A stretch of DNA of 64,000 nucleotides from Caballeronia glathei (GCF_000698595.1 NZ_JFHC01000032.1:26211-90210), one strand, 5' to 3'. Counted from the stretch's first letter, positions 1 through 8,662 are shown. Notes: generated by a model from the letters alone, not told the origin. Program-made: numbers and translations.

Positions 1-33
1 GCGGTATCGCGGGATTTTTTATGCACAAGGGAG

Positions 34-229
34 TTCGCTGGCGCTTGGGGTTTGGGGTTCTACACCGTTTGATGCACATAGGCTCCGATGAAACTTGCTT
101 TGTCTTTGGTCTATTAGCTGGCCCCTGTCCGGGGCGAGCTAATAGACCGCGAACAAGGCAAATTTCATAGAGGCCGAAGTGCATCAAACGGTGTAAACAA
201 CAAACCCCAACCCCCAGCGCCAGCGGCCC
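34..229. repeat. Long imperfect inverted repeat (foldback)
   Basis: Positions 61-135 pair with 121-195 around a GC-rich core (GCCCC, five bases, GGGGC at 121-135). About 67 positions align in one register without gaps. I counted roughly ten clear mismatches plus a few G-T pairs. With a small shift the pairing continues outward: a CGCTGGCGCT-type segment near 37-46 matches its complement near 216-225, and GGGTTT-rich and AAACCC-rich tracts face each other. No terminal duplication or coding sequence is visible. It lies just after the 3' end of the GlxA-type regulator. It could be a foldback or MITE-like element or a very long processed hairpin; the function is unknown. Confidence 0.75.
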
Positions 230-234
230 TCCCC

Positions 235-1269
235 TCACTCGCCTGCTTCAAGCAGCGCACCACCCCGCGGCTCATCGGATGCACCGCCGCGGTGCTTCTC
301 GATCCAGTTGCGGCGGTCCTCGCGCGGCGTCACGCCGAAGCGGTCGCGGTACGCGTTCGAGAAGTGCGCCGCTGACGAAAATCCGCACGCAAGGCTGATC
401 TGCACGACCGACTTGCTCGTGCGCTGCAACTGCGTGCGCGCCTTCGCGAGCCGCAGGTTGAGGTAGTACTTCGAGGGCATCGAGCCGAGGTATTGCCGAA
501 AAAGCCGCTCGAGCTGGCGCCGCGAGATGCCCACGAGGCCCGCGATCTCGTCGGTGGCGAGCGGGTCCTCGATGTTCGCTTCCATCAGTTGCAACGCGTC
601 GTTCAGGCGCGGATGGCGCTCGCCCGGCGCCGTGACGAACGGAATGCGCTGGCGCTCCTCGCCCGCGCGCAGCACGCCGATGCCGAGCGAGTCCGCAATC
701 CGCTCCGCAAGGTCGCGCCCGTGCTCGCGCGCAATCATCGCAAGCATGAAGTCGACGCTTGCCTGGCCGCCCGCGCACGTCGCGCGGTCGCGGTCGATTT
801 CGAAGATCTGCTGCGTAACGATGGAACGCTCGAACTCCTCCGCGAACTGCTGGTAGGTTTCCCAGTTCACCGCGACGCGATAGGCGCTCAACTGGCCCGC
901 CATCGCAAGCCACCACACGCCGTGGTGGATGCCGGTGACAAGCGGCGTGCGGGTCGCAACCCGCGCGAGGCTCGCGAGAAAGAGCCGGTAGTCGGCGAAC
1001 TGCTGATAGCGCTCGGAGACGACGATCAGCCAGTCGCATCTGACGGCGTCGCCGAAGGCGGCGTCGGCCGGAAGCTGCGCGCCGCCCGTGAGCGGCACCG
1101 GGCGGCCGTCCCACGAGCAGATGGTCCAGTCGTAGAGCAGATGGCCGTCGATCTCGTTCGCGAGATGCAGGCTGTCGACGATCGGCCCGATACCGCTCAT
1201 CGAACAGGGCGGCAAGGCGACGATCGCGACCTGCAATGGCTTCGGCGCCGCGCCCGGATTGACGCTCAC
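235..1269 (-). CDS. GlxA-family AraC-type transcriptional regulator
   Basis: This 344-residue protein has an N-terminal DJ-1/PfpI-like domain (about residues 10-190) and a C-terminal AraC helix-turn-helix domain (about 225-325, with RRQLERLFRQYLG and a second helix pair near SVVQISLACGF). The architecture is that of GlxA regulators, which often control arginine, choline or carnitine catabolism in proteobacteria. The start is a GTG only four bases after the hisP stop, so it is probably co-transcribed with the transporter and may sense its substrate. Ligand assignment to arginine or ornithine is inference from the neighbouring HisQMP-type permease, not from binding residues. Confidence 0.85.
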   Translation of the reverse strand: MSVNPGAAPKPLQVAIVALPPCSMSGIGPIVDSLHLANEIDGHLLYDWTICSWDGRPVPLTGGAQLPADAAFGDAVRCDWLIVVSERYQQFADYRLFLASLARVATRTPLVTGIHHGVWWLAMAGQLSAYRVAVNWETYQQFAEEFERSIVTQQIFEIDRDRATCAGGQASVDFMLAMIAREHGRDLAERIADSLGIGVLRAGEERQRIPFVTAPGERHPRLNDALQLMEANIEDPLATDEIAGLVGISRRQLERLFRQYLGSMPSKYYLNLRLAKARTQLQRTSKSVVQISLACGFSSAAHFSNAYRDRFGVTPREDRRNWIEKHRGGASDEPRGGALLEAGE

Positions 1270-1273
1270 CGCG

Positions 1274-2065
1274 TTACTTGAGGCTGCCGGAGAGGAACTG
1301 CCTGAGCCGCTCGCTCTTCGGCGCGCTCAGCACGTCGGCGGGCGCGCCCTCTTCCTCGGTGCGGCCCTGATGCAGGAACATCACGTGATTCGACACGTTG
1401 CGCGCGAAGCCCATCTCGTGCGTCACGACGATCATCGTGCGGCCTTCCTCCGCGAGCTTCTGCATCACCTTCAGCACTTCGCCGACGAGTTCCGGGTCGA
1501 GCGCGGAGGTGGGCTCGTCGAACAGCATCACGTCCGGATGCATCGCGAGCGCGCGGGCGATGGCGACGCGCTGCTGCTGCCCGCCCGACAAATGCGACGG
1601 ATACTGCTTCTCCATGCGCGGCGCGAGCCCGACCTTCTCCAGATACGTGCGCGCACGCTCCTCGGCTTCCTTCTTCGAGAGGCCGAGCACGTGCATGGGC
1701 GCTTCCATCACGTTCTCGATGGCCGTCATGTGCGACCACAGGTTGAAGTGCTGGAAGACCATCGCGAGCTTGGTGCGCACGCGCTGCAACTGCTTGTGAT
1801 CGGCGACGTCGAGATTGCCCGCACGGTCGGCTTTCGTGCGCACGGTCTCGCCGTCGACGACGATCTGCCCCGCGTTCGGCTTTTCCAGAAAATTGATGCA
1901 GCGCAGGAACGTGCTCTTTCCCGAGCCGCTCGCGCCGATGATGCTGATCACATCGCCGGCCTTGGCCGCAAGCGAAACGCCCTTGAGCACTTCGTTGTCG
2001 CCGTAGCGCTTGTGAATGTCCTGCGCGACGAGTTTCGTCGCGACGTCTTTGGCGGTTGGCTCCAA
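1274..2065 (-). CDS. hisP: Histidine/arginine-type ABC transporter ATP-binding protein
   Basis: This is the cytoplasmic ATPase of a polar amino-acid uptake transporter of the HisP/GlnQ family. Visible motifs are Walker A (GASGSGKST), signature LSGGQQQRVAIARAL, Walker B (VMLFDEPTSALD) and the switch histidine in VVTHEMGFA. I prefer the TTG start at 2065, giving 263 residues. It is preceded by GGGAG at good spacing and matches the family length. An ATG at 2107 would add 14 residues but has no evident ribosome-binding site. It follows hisM by about 60 bases and precedes the regulator gene by four. Confidence 0.93.
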   Translation of the reverse strand: MEPTAKDVATKLVAQDIHKRYGDNEVLKGVSLAAKAGDVISIIGASGSGKSTFLRCINFLEKPNAGQIVVDGETVRTKADRAGNLDVADHKQLQRVRTKLAMVFQHFNLWSHMTAIENVMEAPMHVLGLSKKEAEERARTYLEKVGLAPRMEKQYPSHLSGGQQQRVAIARALAMHPDVMLFDEPTSALDPELVGEVLKVMQKLAEEGRTMIVVTHEMGFARNVSNHVMFLHQGRTEEEGAPADVLSAPKSERLRQFLSGSLK

Positions 2066-2126
2066 CTCATCTCTCCCGGGGTGACATGTGGTCCTGCATT
2101 TCGACACTGCGAATTCTAGCCGTACA

Positions 2127-2840
2127 TCAGCGGCGGCCGGCGCCGAGATAGCCCAGCCAGCGCTTTTCCGCCCGCCTGAACGCCGCGACGAGCGCGAACG
2201 AGATCGCCAGGTACATCAGCGCGGCGATCCCGAACGATTCGAACGACTGGTACGTCGCCGAATTGGCGTCGCGCGCGACCTTCAGGATATCCGGCACGGT
2301 CGCCGTGAACGCGACGGTGGTCGCGTGCAGCATCAGGATCACTTCGTTACTGTACAGCGGCAATGAGCGGCGCAGGGCGGACGGCAGGATCACGCGGCGG
2401 TACATCGTGAACCAGCCCATGCCGTAGGCGCGCGCCGCCTCGACCTCGCCGTGCGGAATCGCGCGGATCGCGCCGGCGAAGATCTCGGTCGTATAGGCGC
2501 AGGTGTTGAGAGCGAACGCGAGGATCGCGCAATTGAAGCCGCTGCGGAAAAACGCGTCCAGCAGCGAATGCGTGCGCACGAACTCAAGGCTGTACATGCC
2601 GGTATAGAGCAGCAGCAACTGCACATAGAGCGGCGTGCCGCGAAACACGTAGGTGTAGAAGCGCACCGGCGTGGAAACCCAGCGGTTTCGCGACACCCGC
2701 GCGCACGCGAGCGGCACCGCCGCGACGAAGCCGAGCGCAATCGACGCGACCAGCAGCCACAGCGTGACGACGAGGCCCGATGCGCGCATTCCGTCGGAAT
2801 AGAGAAACGGTCGCCAGTATTCGGCAAGGATCTGGATCAT
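2127..2840 (-). CDS. hisM: Polar amino-acid ABC transporter permease HisM
   Basis: This 237-residue inner-membrane permease belongs to the HisM/GlnP (BPD_transp_1) family. Hydrophobic segments lie near residues 20-45, 60-85, 95-120 and 195-220. The cytoplasmic EAA loop that contacts the ATPase is visible as GEVEAARAYGMGWFTMYRRV. The ATG at 2840 lies 12 bases after the hisQ stop, as in an operon. It would form a heterodimeric channel with HisQ. The substrate is probably a basic amino acid (arginine, ornithine, lysine or histidine), but the binding protein that decides specificity is not encoded here. Confidence 0.9.
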   Translation of the reverse strand: MIQILAEYWRPFLYSDGMRASGLVVTLWLLVASIALGFVAAVPLACARVSRNRWVSTPVRFYTYVFRGTPLYVQLLLLYTGMYSLEFVRTHSLLDAFFRSGFNCAILAFALNTCAYTTEIFAGAIRAIPHGEVEAARAYGMGWFTMYRRVILPSALRRSLPLYSNEVILMLHATTVAFTATVPDILKVARDANSATYQSFESFGIAALMYLAISFALVAAFRRAEKRWLGYLGAGRR

Positions 2841-2852
2841 GACGGGCCCCGG

Positions 2853-3542
2853 TTACAGTTCAGCGTGCCGCACGCCGATGGAATAGCGGCGTTCGAGCAT
2901 CATCAGCACGATGTTCGAAGCGGTGGTGATGACGAGATACGCGAGCGCCGCGATCAGGATGAAGAAGAACATGTTGAAGGTGCTCTTGCCCGCGTCCTGC
3001 GCGGCCTTGACGATATCGGCGAGGCCGATGATCGACACGAGCGCCGTCGCCTTCACGAGCACCTGCCAGTTGTTGCCGATGCCCGGCAGCGCAAAGCGCA
3101 TCATCTGCGGAAACATGATGCGGCCGAACACGCGCATGCCGCTCATGCCGTACGCGCTGCCCGCTTCGAGCTGGCCGCGCGGCACGGAGAGAAACGCGCC
3201 GCGAAACGTCTCGGTGAAATAGGCGCCGTAGATGAAGCCGAGCGTGAGCACGCCGGCGGTGAACGGATCGATGTCGAACTGCGGGAGGCCGAATGCGTCG
3301 GTGAGGTTGTTTATCGCGATCTGGATGCTGTAGAAGAGCAGCAGCATCAGGACGAGATCGGGCACCGAGCGGATCAGCGTGGTGTAGGCGGTGGCGATGC
3401 CGCGCAGGAACGCATGCCGGGACAGCTTCGCGCTCGCGCCGAAGAGGCCCAGCACGACCGATACCGCGAGGGAAAGCACCGCGAGGGCGATGGTCTGTTT
3501 GGCGCCCGCGAGAAGCAGCGGGCCATAGCCGTATAGGAACAC
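2853..3542 (-). CDS. hisQ: Polar amino-acid ABC transporter permease HisQ
   Basis: This 229-residue permease is the partner of HisM and the first gene of the transporter operon. It has several hydrophobic helices and an EAA loop (GQLEAGSAYGMSGMRVFGRI). The start appears to be GTG at 3542, preceded by GGAGA. In enterobacteria this gene follows a periplasmic binding-protein gene (hisJ or argT). Here the 270 bases upstream contain no such gene, and the next gene is an unrelated hypothetical protein. The transporter therefore probably shares a binding protein encoded elsewhere. Confidence 0.9.
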   Translation of the reverse strand: MFLYGYGPLLLAGAKQTIALAVLSLAVSVVLGLFGASAKLSRHAFLRGIATAYTTLIRSVPDLVLMLLLFYSIQIAINNLTDAFGLPQFDIDPFTAGVLTLGFIYGAYFTETFRGAFLSVPRGQLEAGSAYGMSGMRVFGRIMFPQMMRFALPGIGNNWQVLVKATALVSIIGLADIVKAAQDAGKSTFNMFFFILIAALAYLVITTASNIVLMMLERRYSIGVRHAEL

Positions 3543-3809
3543 GTGCGTCTCCGTCTGGATATGAATCGGCGTCGGCTGGATTCAAGCGGTTTCCAGCGAT
3601 TGGCGCCGATAGTCGCAGGCGAAAATCAATTGCTCAAATGCGGCGGGACCGTTTTATTGCGGCGCAACACGAGGCGCGGCACGCCGCAGCCGGGCGCAAT
3701 CACGCTTGCGACAAGGCTCGCGCCCGGTGGCAATCATGAAAACCCGAACACGCGCGGCGGCGTGAATTCGCAGGTTTTTGGTCGCTTTTTCGATAGAACG
3801 CGGCGCCCC

Positions 3810-4241
3810 TCAGCGGCCGTCCGCCTCGCCCGGGAGTTTGTCGCCGGCGGGCGCGGCCGCCCGCACGAGCTGCGCCACCCGGCCGTTCGCGAGCGCGATT
3901 TCAGGGCTGTCCTGCAACAACGGCAGGTATTGTTGCGCGAACTCGGCGCTGCGCGTCTTCGCCGTGAACATCGCGACGACCGCCGAGGCGATCTCGATAC
4001 GCCCCGCCGCCGTGGCCTCCTTGTCGTCGAGGACGTCGTCGAGCGCGGCGATCAGCGTGGAAAGCGGCGACAGCCAGCGATAGGCCGTGCCGTTGATCAC
4101 GATCTGCAGGAATTCTCCCGGCGACACCGGCCCGAACTCGGCCTCGTGCCGCGCGCGCAGTTCGCCGAGCACGCTGCGGTGCAGCGCGAGAAGCGGATGG
4201 CGCACGTCGTTGAGAAAGGTCGTGGCGGCTTGATCGTTCAT
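3810..4241 (-). CDS. Hypothetical protein, about 143 residues
   Basis: This soluble, mostly helical protein resembles short hypothetical proteins I associate with Burkholderia and relatives. I cannot assign a function. The start is the ATG at 4241 (MNDQAATTFLNDVRHPLL). The reading frame stays open further upstream, but that extension is Arg/Ala-rich and looks non-coding. The central part (GPVSPGEFLQIVINGTAYRWLSPLSTLI) looks like a compact conserved domain. No signal peptide, metal motif or membrane segment is visible. It stands alone between hisQ and the EAL gene. Confidence 0.7.
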   Translation of the reverse strand: MNDQAATTFLNDVRHPLLALHRSVLGELRARHEAEFGPVSPGEFLQIVINGTAYRWLSPLSTLIAALDDVLDDKEATAAGRIEIASAVVAMFTAKTRSAEFAQQYLPLLQDSPEIALANGRVAQLVRAAAPAGDKLPGEADGR

Positions 4242-4320
4242 GGCGGTGGCTCGTCGGTGAAGAGGGATGACATGACAAGTCATGACAGATGCGTCCGCGC
4301 GCGCGGATTTCAATGCCGGC

Positions 4321-5898
4321 TCAGGCGCCGCGCGTCCTGCCCGCGTAGCGGATGAATTCGGCGGCGGTAAGCGGCGGCGAAAAGAGCCAGCCCTGGCCGA
4401 ACTGCGCGCCGCGCGCATGCAGGTAGATCGCCTGCTCCTCGCGCTCGATGCCCTCCGCGACCACCTGCACCTCGAGCGTCGCCGCCATCTCGATGATATG
4501 CGACGCCACGCTGCTCGATGCCGCGTCCTGCCCGATCGTATCGACGAACGACTTGTCGATCTTGAGCCCGTCGACGCGAAAGTTCTGCAGATGCGACAGG
4601 CTCGAATAGCCGGTGCCGAAGTCGTCGATATAGACCGGGTGGCCCGCCTCGCGAAACGCGCTGATCACTTCCTTCGCGGCCTCGGCGTCGAGAAAGCCGC
4701 GCTCGGTCGCCTCGATGCGGATCTGGTCCGGCTTCACGCCCTGCTCGGCGACGGCGGGCCTGAGATTGTCGAGAAAGCGCGGCGTGGTGAGATCGATCGC
4801 GCTCAGGTTGATCGACACGTAATACTCGCGATAGCGCGTGAGAAATTCGCCCAGTTCGAGCAGCACGGTGTCGAGCACCTGGTCGGTGATCGCCTGGATC
4901 AGCCCGCCGTGCTCGGCAAGCGGGATGAAGTCGTCGGGACGCACGATGCGGTCGTGGTGCTTCCAGCGCACGAGCGCCTCCGCGCCCACGCAGCGGCGCG
5001 TCGCGAGATCGACGATCGGCTGGTACGCGACGATGAACTCGTGGCGGCGCACAGCGTCGGTCAGCTGGCCGCGCGGCGACATCCGCTGCACGATGAGATA
5101 CGCCACCCAGCACGCGAGCGCGATGCCGGTCGCGACGCCGCCGAAGAGCCATCCCCACGGCAGGCTGCGGATGCGCTCGGGCAGCGCCTGGCGCGGCGCG
5201 CTCACGACGACGGCGAGCGGCATCGATGTCGAACGGCGCACGACGTAGGGAGTGGTGCAGCGCACGCCGTCGTCGGGACGGCGGTAGAGCGCGAGCAGGC
5301 GCGAGGGATCGGCGCTCGGCGTCGTCGCGATCACGCGGCTCGCCTGCGTATTGATGATGCCGAGGCCGCTCGCGGTGCCGTCGACGTAGGCCGCCGGATC
5401 GGCTGCGACGTAGGAGCCGCTGCGCCCCAGCACGAGCGACGTCTCGCCGCCCGGCAGATGCAGCGGGCCGAACCACGCGCTCAGGCCGTCGCTGCCGCGC
5501 CAGTCGGGCGGCGGCAGGCGCTCTGCGTCGGGCGATGCCGCCTCCGGCCCGTGCGCGCCGCGCAGCGACGAGCATTGCAGGCGGCCGTCGTTCCCGTAGG
5601 CGCCGGCATCGCGCACCTGCCGGTGCATCAATGCGATGCGGCGAAGCTCCGTCAGGTACGAGGCCGTGCACGGCTCGCCCGCCACGCGCGCGATTTCCGC
5701 GAGCGCGCTCGACAGGCTTCGTGTGACGTCTTCTGCGCGCGCGAGCGCGGCATCGGCGACTCTGCTGAGCCGCTCGGTCTCGTCGAGCCGCAGGCTGCGT
5801 TGCGCAAGGATAAAGCCCGCTGCCGCCGGCGCAAGCGCCGCGGCCAGCACGACGACGACCAGAAGCGCCGCCAGTCCCCCGCGTTGTAGTTTGTTCAT
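4321..5898 (-). CDS. CSS-motif/EAL-domain cyclic-di-GMP phosphodiesterase
   Basis: This 525-residue inner-membrane protein starts at ATG 5898. It has a membrane helix at about 9-33, a periplasmic CSS-type sensor domain with Cys77 and the C-S-S triad at 109-111, a second membrane helix at about 249-271, then a cytoplasmic EAL domain. The EAL domain keeps its signature E307-A308-L309 plus SINLSAID, IEATER, DDFGTGYSS, KIDKSF and VAEGIE, so it should hydrolyse cyclic di-GMP. In characterised CSS-EAL proteins the periplasmic cysteines form a DsbA/B-dependent disulfide that controls activity; the same is inferred here. There is no GGDEF domain. It is transcribed away from the acetyltransferase gene. 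Confidence 0.9.
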   Translation of the reverse strand: MNKLQRGGLAALLVVVVLAAALAPAAAGFILAQRSLRLDETERLSRVADAALARAEDVTRSLSSALAEIARVAGEPCTASYLTELRRIALMHRQVRDAGAYGNDGRLQCSSLRGAHGPEAASPDAERLPPPDWRGSDGLSAWFGPLHLPGGETSLVLGRSGSYVAADPAAYVDGTASGLGIINTQASRVIATTPSADPSRLLALYRRPDDGVRCTTPYVVRRSTSMPLAVVVSAPRQALPERIRSLPWGWLFGGVATGIALACWVAYLIVQRMSPRGQLTDAVRRHEFIVAYQPIVDLATRRCVGAEALVRWKHHDRIVRPDDFIPLAEHGGLIQAITDQVLDTVLLELGEFLTRYREYYVSINLSAIDLTTPRFLDNLRPAVAEQGVKPDQIRIEATERGFLDAEAAKEVISAFREAGHPVYIDDFGTGYSSLSHLQNFRVDGLKIDKSFVDTIGQDAASSSVASHIIEMAATLEVQVVAEGIEREEQAIYLHARGAQFGQGWLFSPPLTAAEFIRYAGRTRGA

Positions 5899-6355
5899 TG
5901 CGTGTTGTCGCCCGGCGCCGCGTCGCGTCTTCGGCACAACGCGCGCGCCGCTGAAATGCCATCCCGTACGTATCCCGTCGCGCTCGTCGCGCGCGCCAGG
6001 CGTGCCCGACAGGCATCCGATACGTACCCGATCCGTACCCTTTCGCGCGTTCCCCCAGCGTGAATCCGGCCCGTTCGCAGCTTTGTGCAAACGACCTAGT
6101 GTAGAGGGCCGCCGGGCCGTGGCTCAACGCTTTCTTTTATTGAAAGCATGGCTGTTTGGTGGTCTGCCGCACGGCCGCCGCGACGTTTTTTTGCGTGCGA
6201 ATCAGAGTGCGCGGGACGGTTCGCCGGACAGTGGGCCGGACGGGTGCGGAACGGGCGCAGAACGGGCGCCGGGTGTGCGCTGGCAACGCGCCGGCGTGCG
6301 AAAATCGGCACCTCCACGATGCAAGCGCGCGTCTCACGCTTCAGGAATCGCTCCG
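5899..6355. other. Divergent intergenic region, 457 bp
   Basis: This lies between the EAL gene (leftward) and the GNAT gene (rightward), so it should hold both promoters. It contains two TACGTA palindromes 54 bp apart (5967-5972 and 6021-6026) within similar pyrimidine-rich contexts, and short GC-rich imperfect repeats around 6230-6280. No convincing sigma-70 promoter, ORF with coding character or RNA gene was found. Confidence 0.5.
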
Positions 6356-6907
6356 ATGACCACCCGCACCGCAAACGAGCCCGCCCGCCCCGTCGTGCGC
6401 GACGCACGCCCCGCCGACTTCGACGCCATCGCCAGAATCTATGCGCACTACGTGGAGAACGCGCTCGCGACGTTCGAGGAAATCGCGCCCGCCGTCGACG
6501 AAATGCGCGCGCGCCACGCGTCGATCACCGGCGCCGGCCTGCCCTACGTCGTCGCCGAGTTGGAGGGCGCGGTGGTCGGCTATACCTATGCGACGGCGTA
6601 CCGGGCGCGCTCGGCGTATCGTCACACGATCGAGGACTCGGTCTATATCGCCGACGGCTTCAACGGACGCGGCATCGGGCTCGCGCTCCTCTCGGCGTTG
6701 ATCGCGCGCTGCGAAGCGGGGCCGTGGCGCCAGATGATCGCGGTGATCGGCAACAGCGGCAACGCGGGCTCGATCGCGCTCCATGCGCGGCTCGGGTTCG
6801 AGCACGTCGGCGTGCTGCGCAACGTCGGGTTCAAGCATGGCAGGTGGGTCGATACGGTGCTGATGCAGCGGCCGCTCGGGGCGGCTTCGGCGGAGGCGGC
6901 CGCGTGA
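6356..6907 (+). CDS. GNAT N-acetyltransferase, phosphinothricin/methionine-sulfone type
   Basis: This 183-residue acetyl-CoA-dependent N-acetyltransferase resembles the PAT/MnaT/YncA group. Motifs include the N-terminal RDARPADFDAIARIYAHYV, the acetyl-CoA loop around DGFNGRGIGLALLSALI, and the C-terminal HARLGFEHVGVLRNVGFKHG that is typical of phosphinothricin acetyltransferases. The ATG at 6356 has AGGAA upstream. An in-frame upstream extension exists but lacks family similarity. Likely natural substrates are methionine sulfoximine or sulfone, or toxic amino-acid analogues; that is family knowledge and untested here. Confidence 0.87.
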   Translation: MTTRTANEPARPVVRDARPADFDAIARIYAHYVENALATFEEIAPAVDEMRARHASITGAGLPYVVAELEGAVVGYTYATAYRARSAYRHTIEDSVYIADGFNGRGIGLALLSALIARCEAGPWRQMIAVIGNSGNAGSIALHARLGFEHVGVLRNVGFKHGRWVDTVLMQRPLGAASAEAAA

Positions 6908-7073
6908 AGGCGGCTGCGGCGCCTTCCGATCCGGTTCCGCGCACGCGCTGAAGGCCGCTCCCCGCGCGATGGCGCCGCTTGCAAGAGCGCATCGCCGGGA
7001 ATATGTACCGCGCGGCGTGCGCCCCTTTCCCGTTACCATTTCAGCTTCGCCGTCCATCCAGCGCGTTTTCCAG

Positions 7074-7667
7074 TTGCCAACCTACACGCTTGCCGCCCCC
7101 GTCACCGCCGAAATCGACATCCGCAAGAGCCGGTTCATCGCGCTCGCGATTCCCGTTGCGGACCGCGCCGCCGCGATGGCCCGGCTCGAATCGCTGCGCG
7201 CCGAGCATCCGGCGGCGACGCACGTCTGCTGGGCGCTGCTCGCGGGCGGCCAGTCGGGCATGTCGGACGACGGCGAGCCGTCCGGCACCGCCGGGCGTCC
7301 CATTCTCGAAGTGCTGCGGCATCACGAAGTCGACGGCGTGCTGGCCGCCGTCGTGCGCTACTACGGCGGCATCAAGCTCGGCGCGGGCGGGCTCGTGCGC
7401 GCCTACACCGACGCGATCGCAACCGCGATGCAGGCCGCCGAGCGCATCGAGCGCGTCGCGCGGGGCACACTGCGGGTGCAGACCGATTACGCGGACGAAG
7501 CGCGCGTGCGCCGCTGGATCGAGCAGGAAAACGGCGAACTGGTCGAGATCGCGTACGACATGGGCGTGCGGCTCGTGATCCGCGTTCCGCTCGCGTCGCG
7601 CGAGAAGGCCGCGGCCGAGTTGCGCGACCTCACCCACGGCCGCGCGACGATCGCGCTCGACGCATGA
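7074..7667 (+). CDS. yigZ: YigZ/IMPACT-family protein
   Basis: This protein of about 197 residues belongs to the UPF0029/IMPACT family. The N-terminal domain carries the hallmark GQSGMSDDGEPSGTAGRPIL and AAVVRYYGGIKLGAGGL. A ferredoxin-like DUF1949 domain forms the C-terminus. The start is probably TTG at 7074 (PTYTLAAPVTAEIDIRKSRF). The ATG further upstream would add a non-conserved tail. Bacterial YigZ proteins have no settled biochemical role; eukaryotic IMPACT inhibits GCN2. It is followed within 25 bases by the ferredoxin gene and may be co-transcribed. Confidence 0.88.
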   Translation: MPTYTLAAPVTAEIDIRKSRFIALAIPVADRAAAMARLESLRAEHPAATHVCWALLAGGQSGMSDDGEPSGTAGRPILEVLRHHEVDGVLAAVVRYYGGIKLGAGGLVRAYTDAIATAMQAAERIERVARGTLRVQTDYADEARVRRWIEQENGELVEIAYDMGVRLVIRVPLASREKAAAELRDLTHGRATIALDA

Positions 7668-7689
7668 CGGGCGCATGCGAGGCCACCCC

Positions 7690-8019
7690 ATGACCGGCCG
7701 CCGCTTCACACTGCGCATCGAGCCGCTCGCGCGCACCGTCGAGGTGGCCGGAGACGCGTCGCTGCTCGAAGCCGCGTCGCAGGCGGGCATCCGTCTGCCG
7801 AGTTCGTGCCGCAACGGCACGTGCCGCGCGTGCCTGTGCCGGCTGAGTTCCGGCGAAGTGCGCTACCGGATCGAATGGCCGGGACTTGCCGCTGACGAAA
7901 AGGCGGACGGCTGGATTTTGCCGTGCGTCGCCGTCGCCGCATCGGACGTGACGATCGAGCAGCCCGCGGCGTCCGAGGAAACTGCTGCCGCCCGCCGGGT
8001 GAACTCCCGCGGCTTCTGA
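7690..8019 (+). CDS. Plant-type 2Fe-2S ferredoxin
   Basis: This small soluble protein of 109 residues has the chloroplast-type [2Fe-2S] signature CRNGTCRAC, where three cysteines follow CX4CX2C spacing, and a fourth cysteine further on in WILPCVAVA. The preceding LLEAASQAGIRLPSSC is typical of the fold. An ATG 15 bases upstream is also possible, but the ATG at 7690 gives the more usual N-terminus. It probably donates electrons to an oxygenase or reductase encoded elsewhere. No partner reductase is adjacent. Confidence 0.87.
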   Translation: MTGRRFTLRIEPLARTVEVAGDASLLEAASQAGIRLPSSCRNGTCRACLCRLSSGEVRYRIEWPGLAADEKADGWILPCVAVAASDVTIEQPAASEETAAARRVNSRGF

Positions 8020-8158
8020 TTCCGTTCTTTGCACATTCCTTTCAGCGGACGCGGGTAATTCAGGATTGTCGTCTCTATTCAACGACCTACGATGTGATTC
8101 CCGAGCGTCGGCACGTGATGGTCGACTCGAGCCCGTGCCGTTCGGCTCTCAAAAAGTG

Positions 8159-8164
8159 TACAAT
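8159..8164 (+). promoter_or_regulatory. Candidate -10 box for rpsU
   Basis: A TACAAT hexamer lies 48 bases before the rpsU start. A weak TGCCGT sits 17 bases upstream as a possible -35. The match is by eye only. Confidence 0.4.
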
Positions 8165-8211
8165 TGCCCTTTGCCCTAATTTCTGGCAGGGCCAGATCAA
8201 CCGAGAACTCA

Positions 8212-8424
8212 ATGACTAAAGTACTGTTGAAAGAGAACGAGCCTTTCGACGTCGCCATGCGTCGGTTTCGCCGTACCGTGGAGCGCACGGGCCTGATTCA
8301 GGAACTCAAATCGCGCATGGCTTACGAAAAGCCCACCACCGAGCGCAAGCGCAAGAAAGCTGCTGCTGTCGCTCGTCTGCGCAAGCAGATCCGCCGCGCG
8401 CAATTGCCGAAAAAGTTTTATTGA
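8212..8424 (+). CDS. rpsU: 30S ribosomal protein S21
   Basis: This 70-residue basic protein has the full-length S21 sequence: MTKVLLKENEPFDVAMRRF at the start and a Lys/Arg-rich C-terminal helix ending RRAQLPKKFY. S21 sits on the 30S platform and helps initiation at Shine-Dalgarno-containing mRNAs. The ATG at 8212 is the family start. In many bacteria rpsU precedes dnaG and rpoD; here it is followed by about 400 bases without a gene and then a tRNA on the other strand. Confidence 0.97.
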   Translation: MTKVLLKENEPFDVAMRRFRRTVERTGLIQELKSRMAYEKPTTERKRKKAAAVARLRKQIRRAQLPKKFY

Positions 8425-8662
8425 TGCACGACACGCGTAATCGCTGATCCCGATCAGGCAGAGCGCGGCCGAGCGAAACAGCAGCCGGTCTGCTGACTGC
8501 GCCGCCGCATCGATACAGCGATTTGCGTGAATGCCCGCCCTGCCCGCGGCTCGACGCAGCGGCGTGCCCCGAAGCATGGCTTCATGCATTACAGCGACAC
8601 GGCAAGTTCATCGCGATAGCGGTTCGTACGCCGATCGTCGCGCATCAACGAATGACGAATAC
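8425..8662. other. Gene-free stretch after rpsU
   Basis: This stretch of about 240 bases lies between the rpsU stop and the hairpin at 8663. It has no ORF with coding character. It includes small self-complementary motifs such as AGCATGGCTTCATGC. It may be a long 3' untranslated region of rpsU ending at the hairpin. Confidence 0.45.

Noticed and set aside
2107..2107. ATG at 2107 as the hisP start
   Set aside because: No Shine-Dalgarno sequence and 14 extra residues not typical of the family; the TTG at 2065 has GGGAG upstream.
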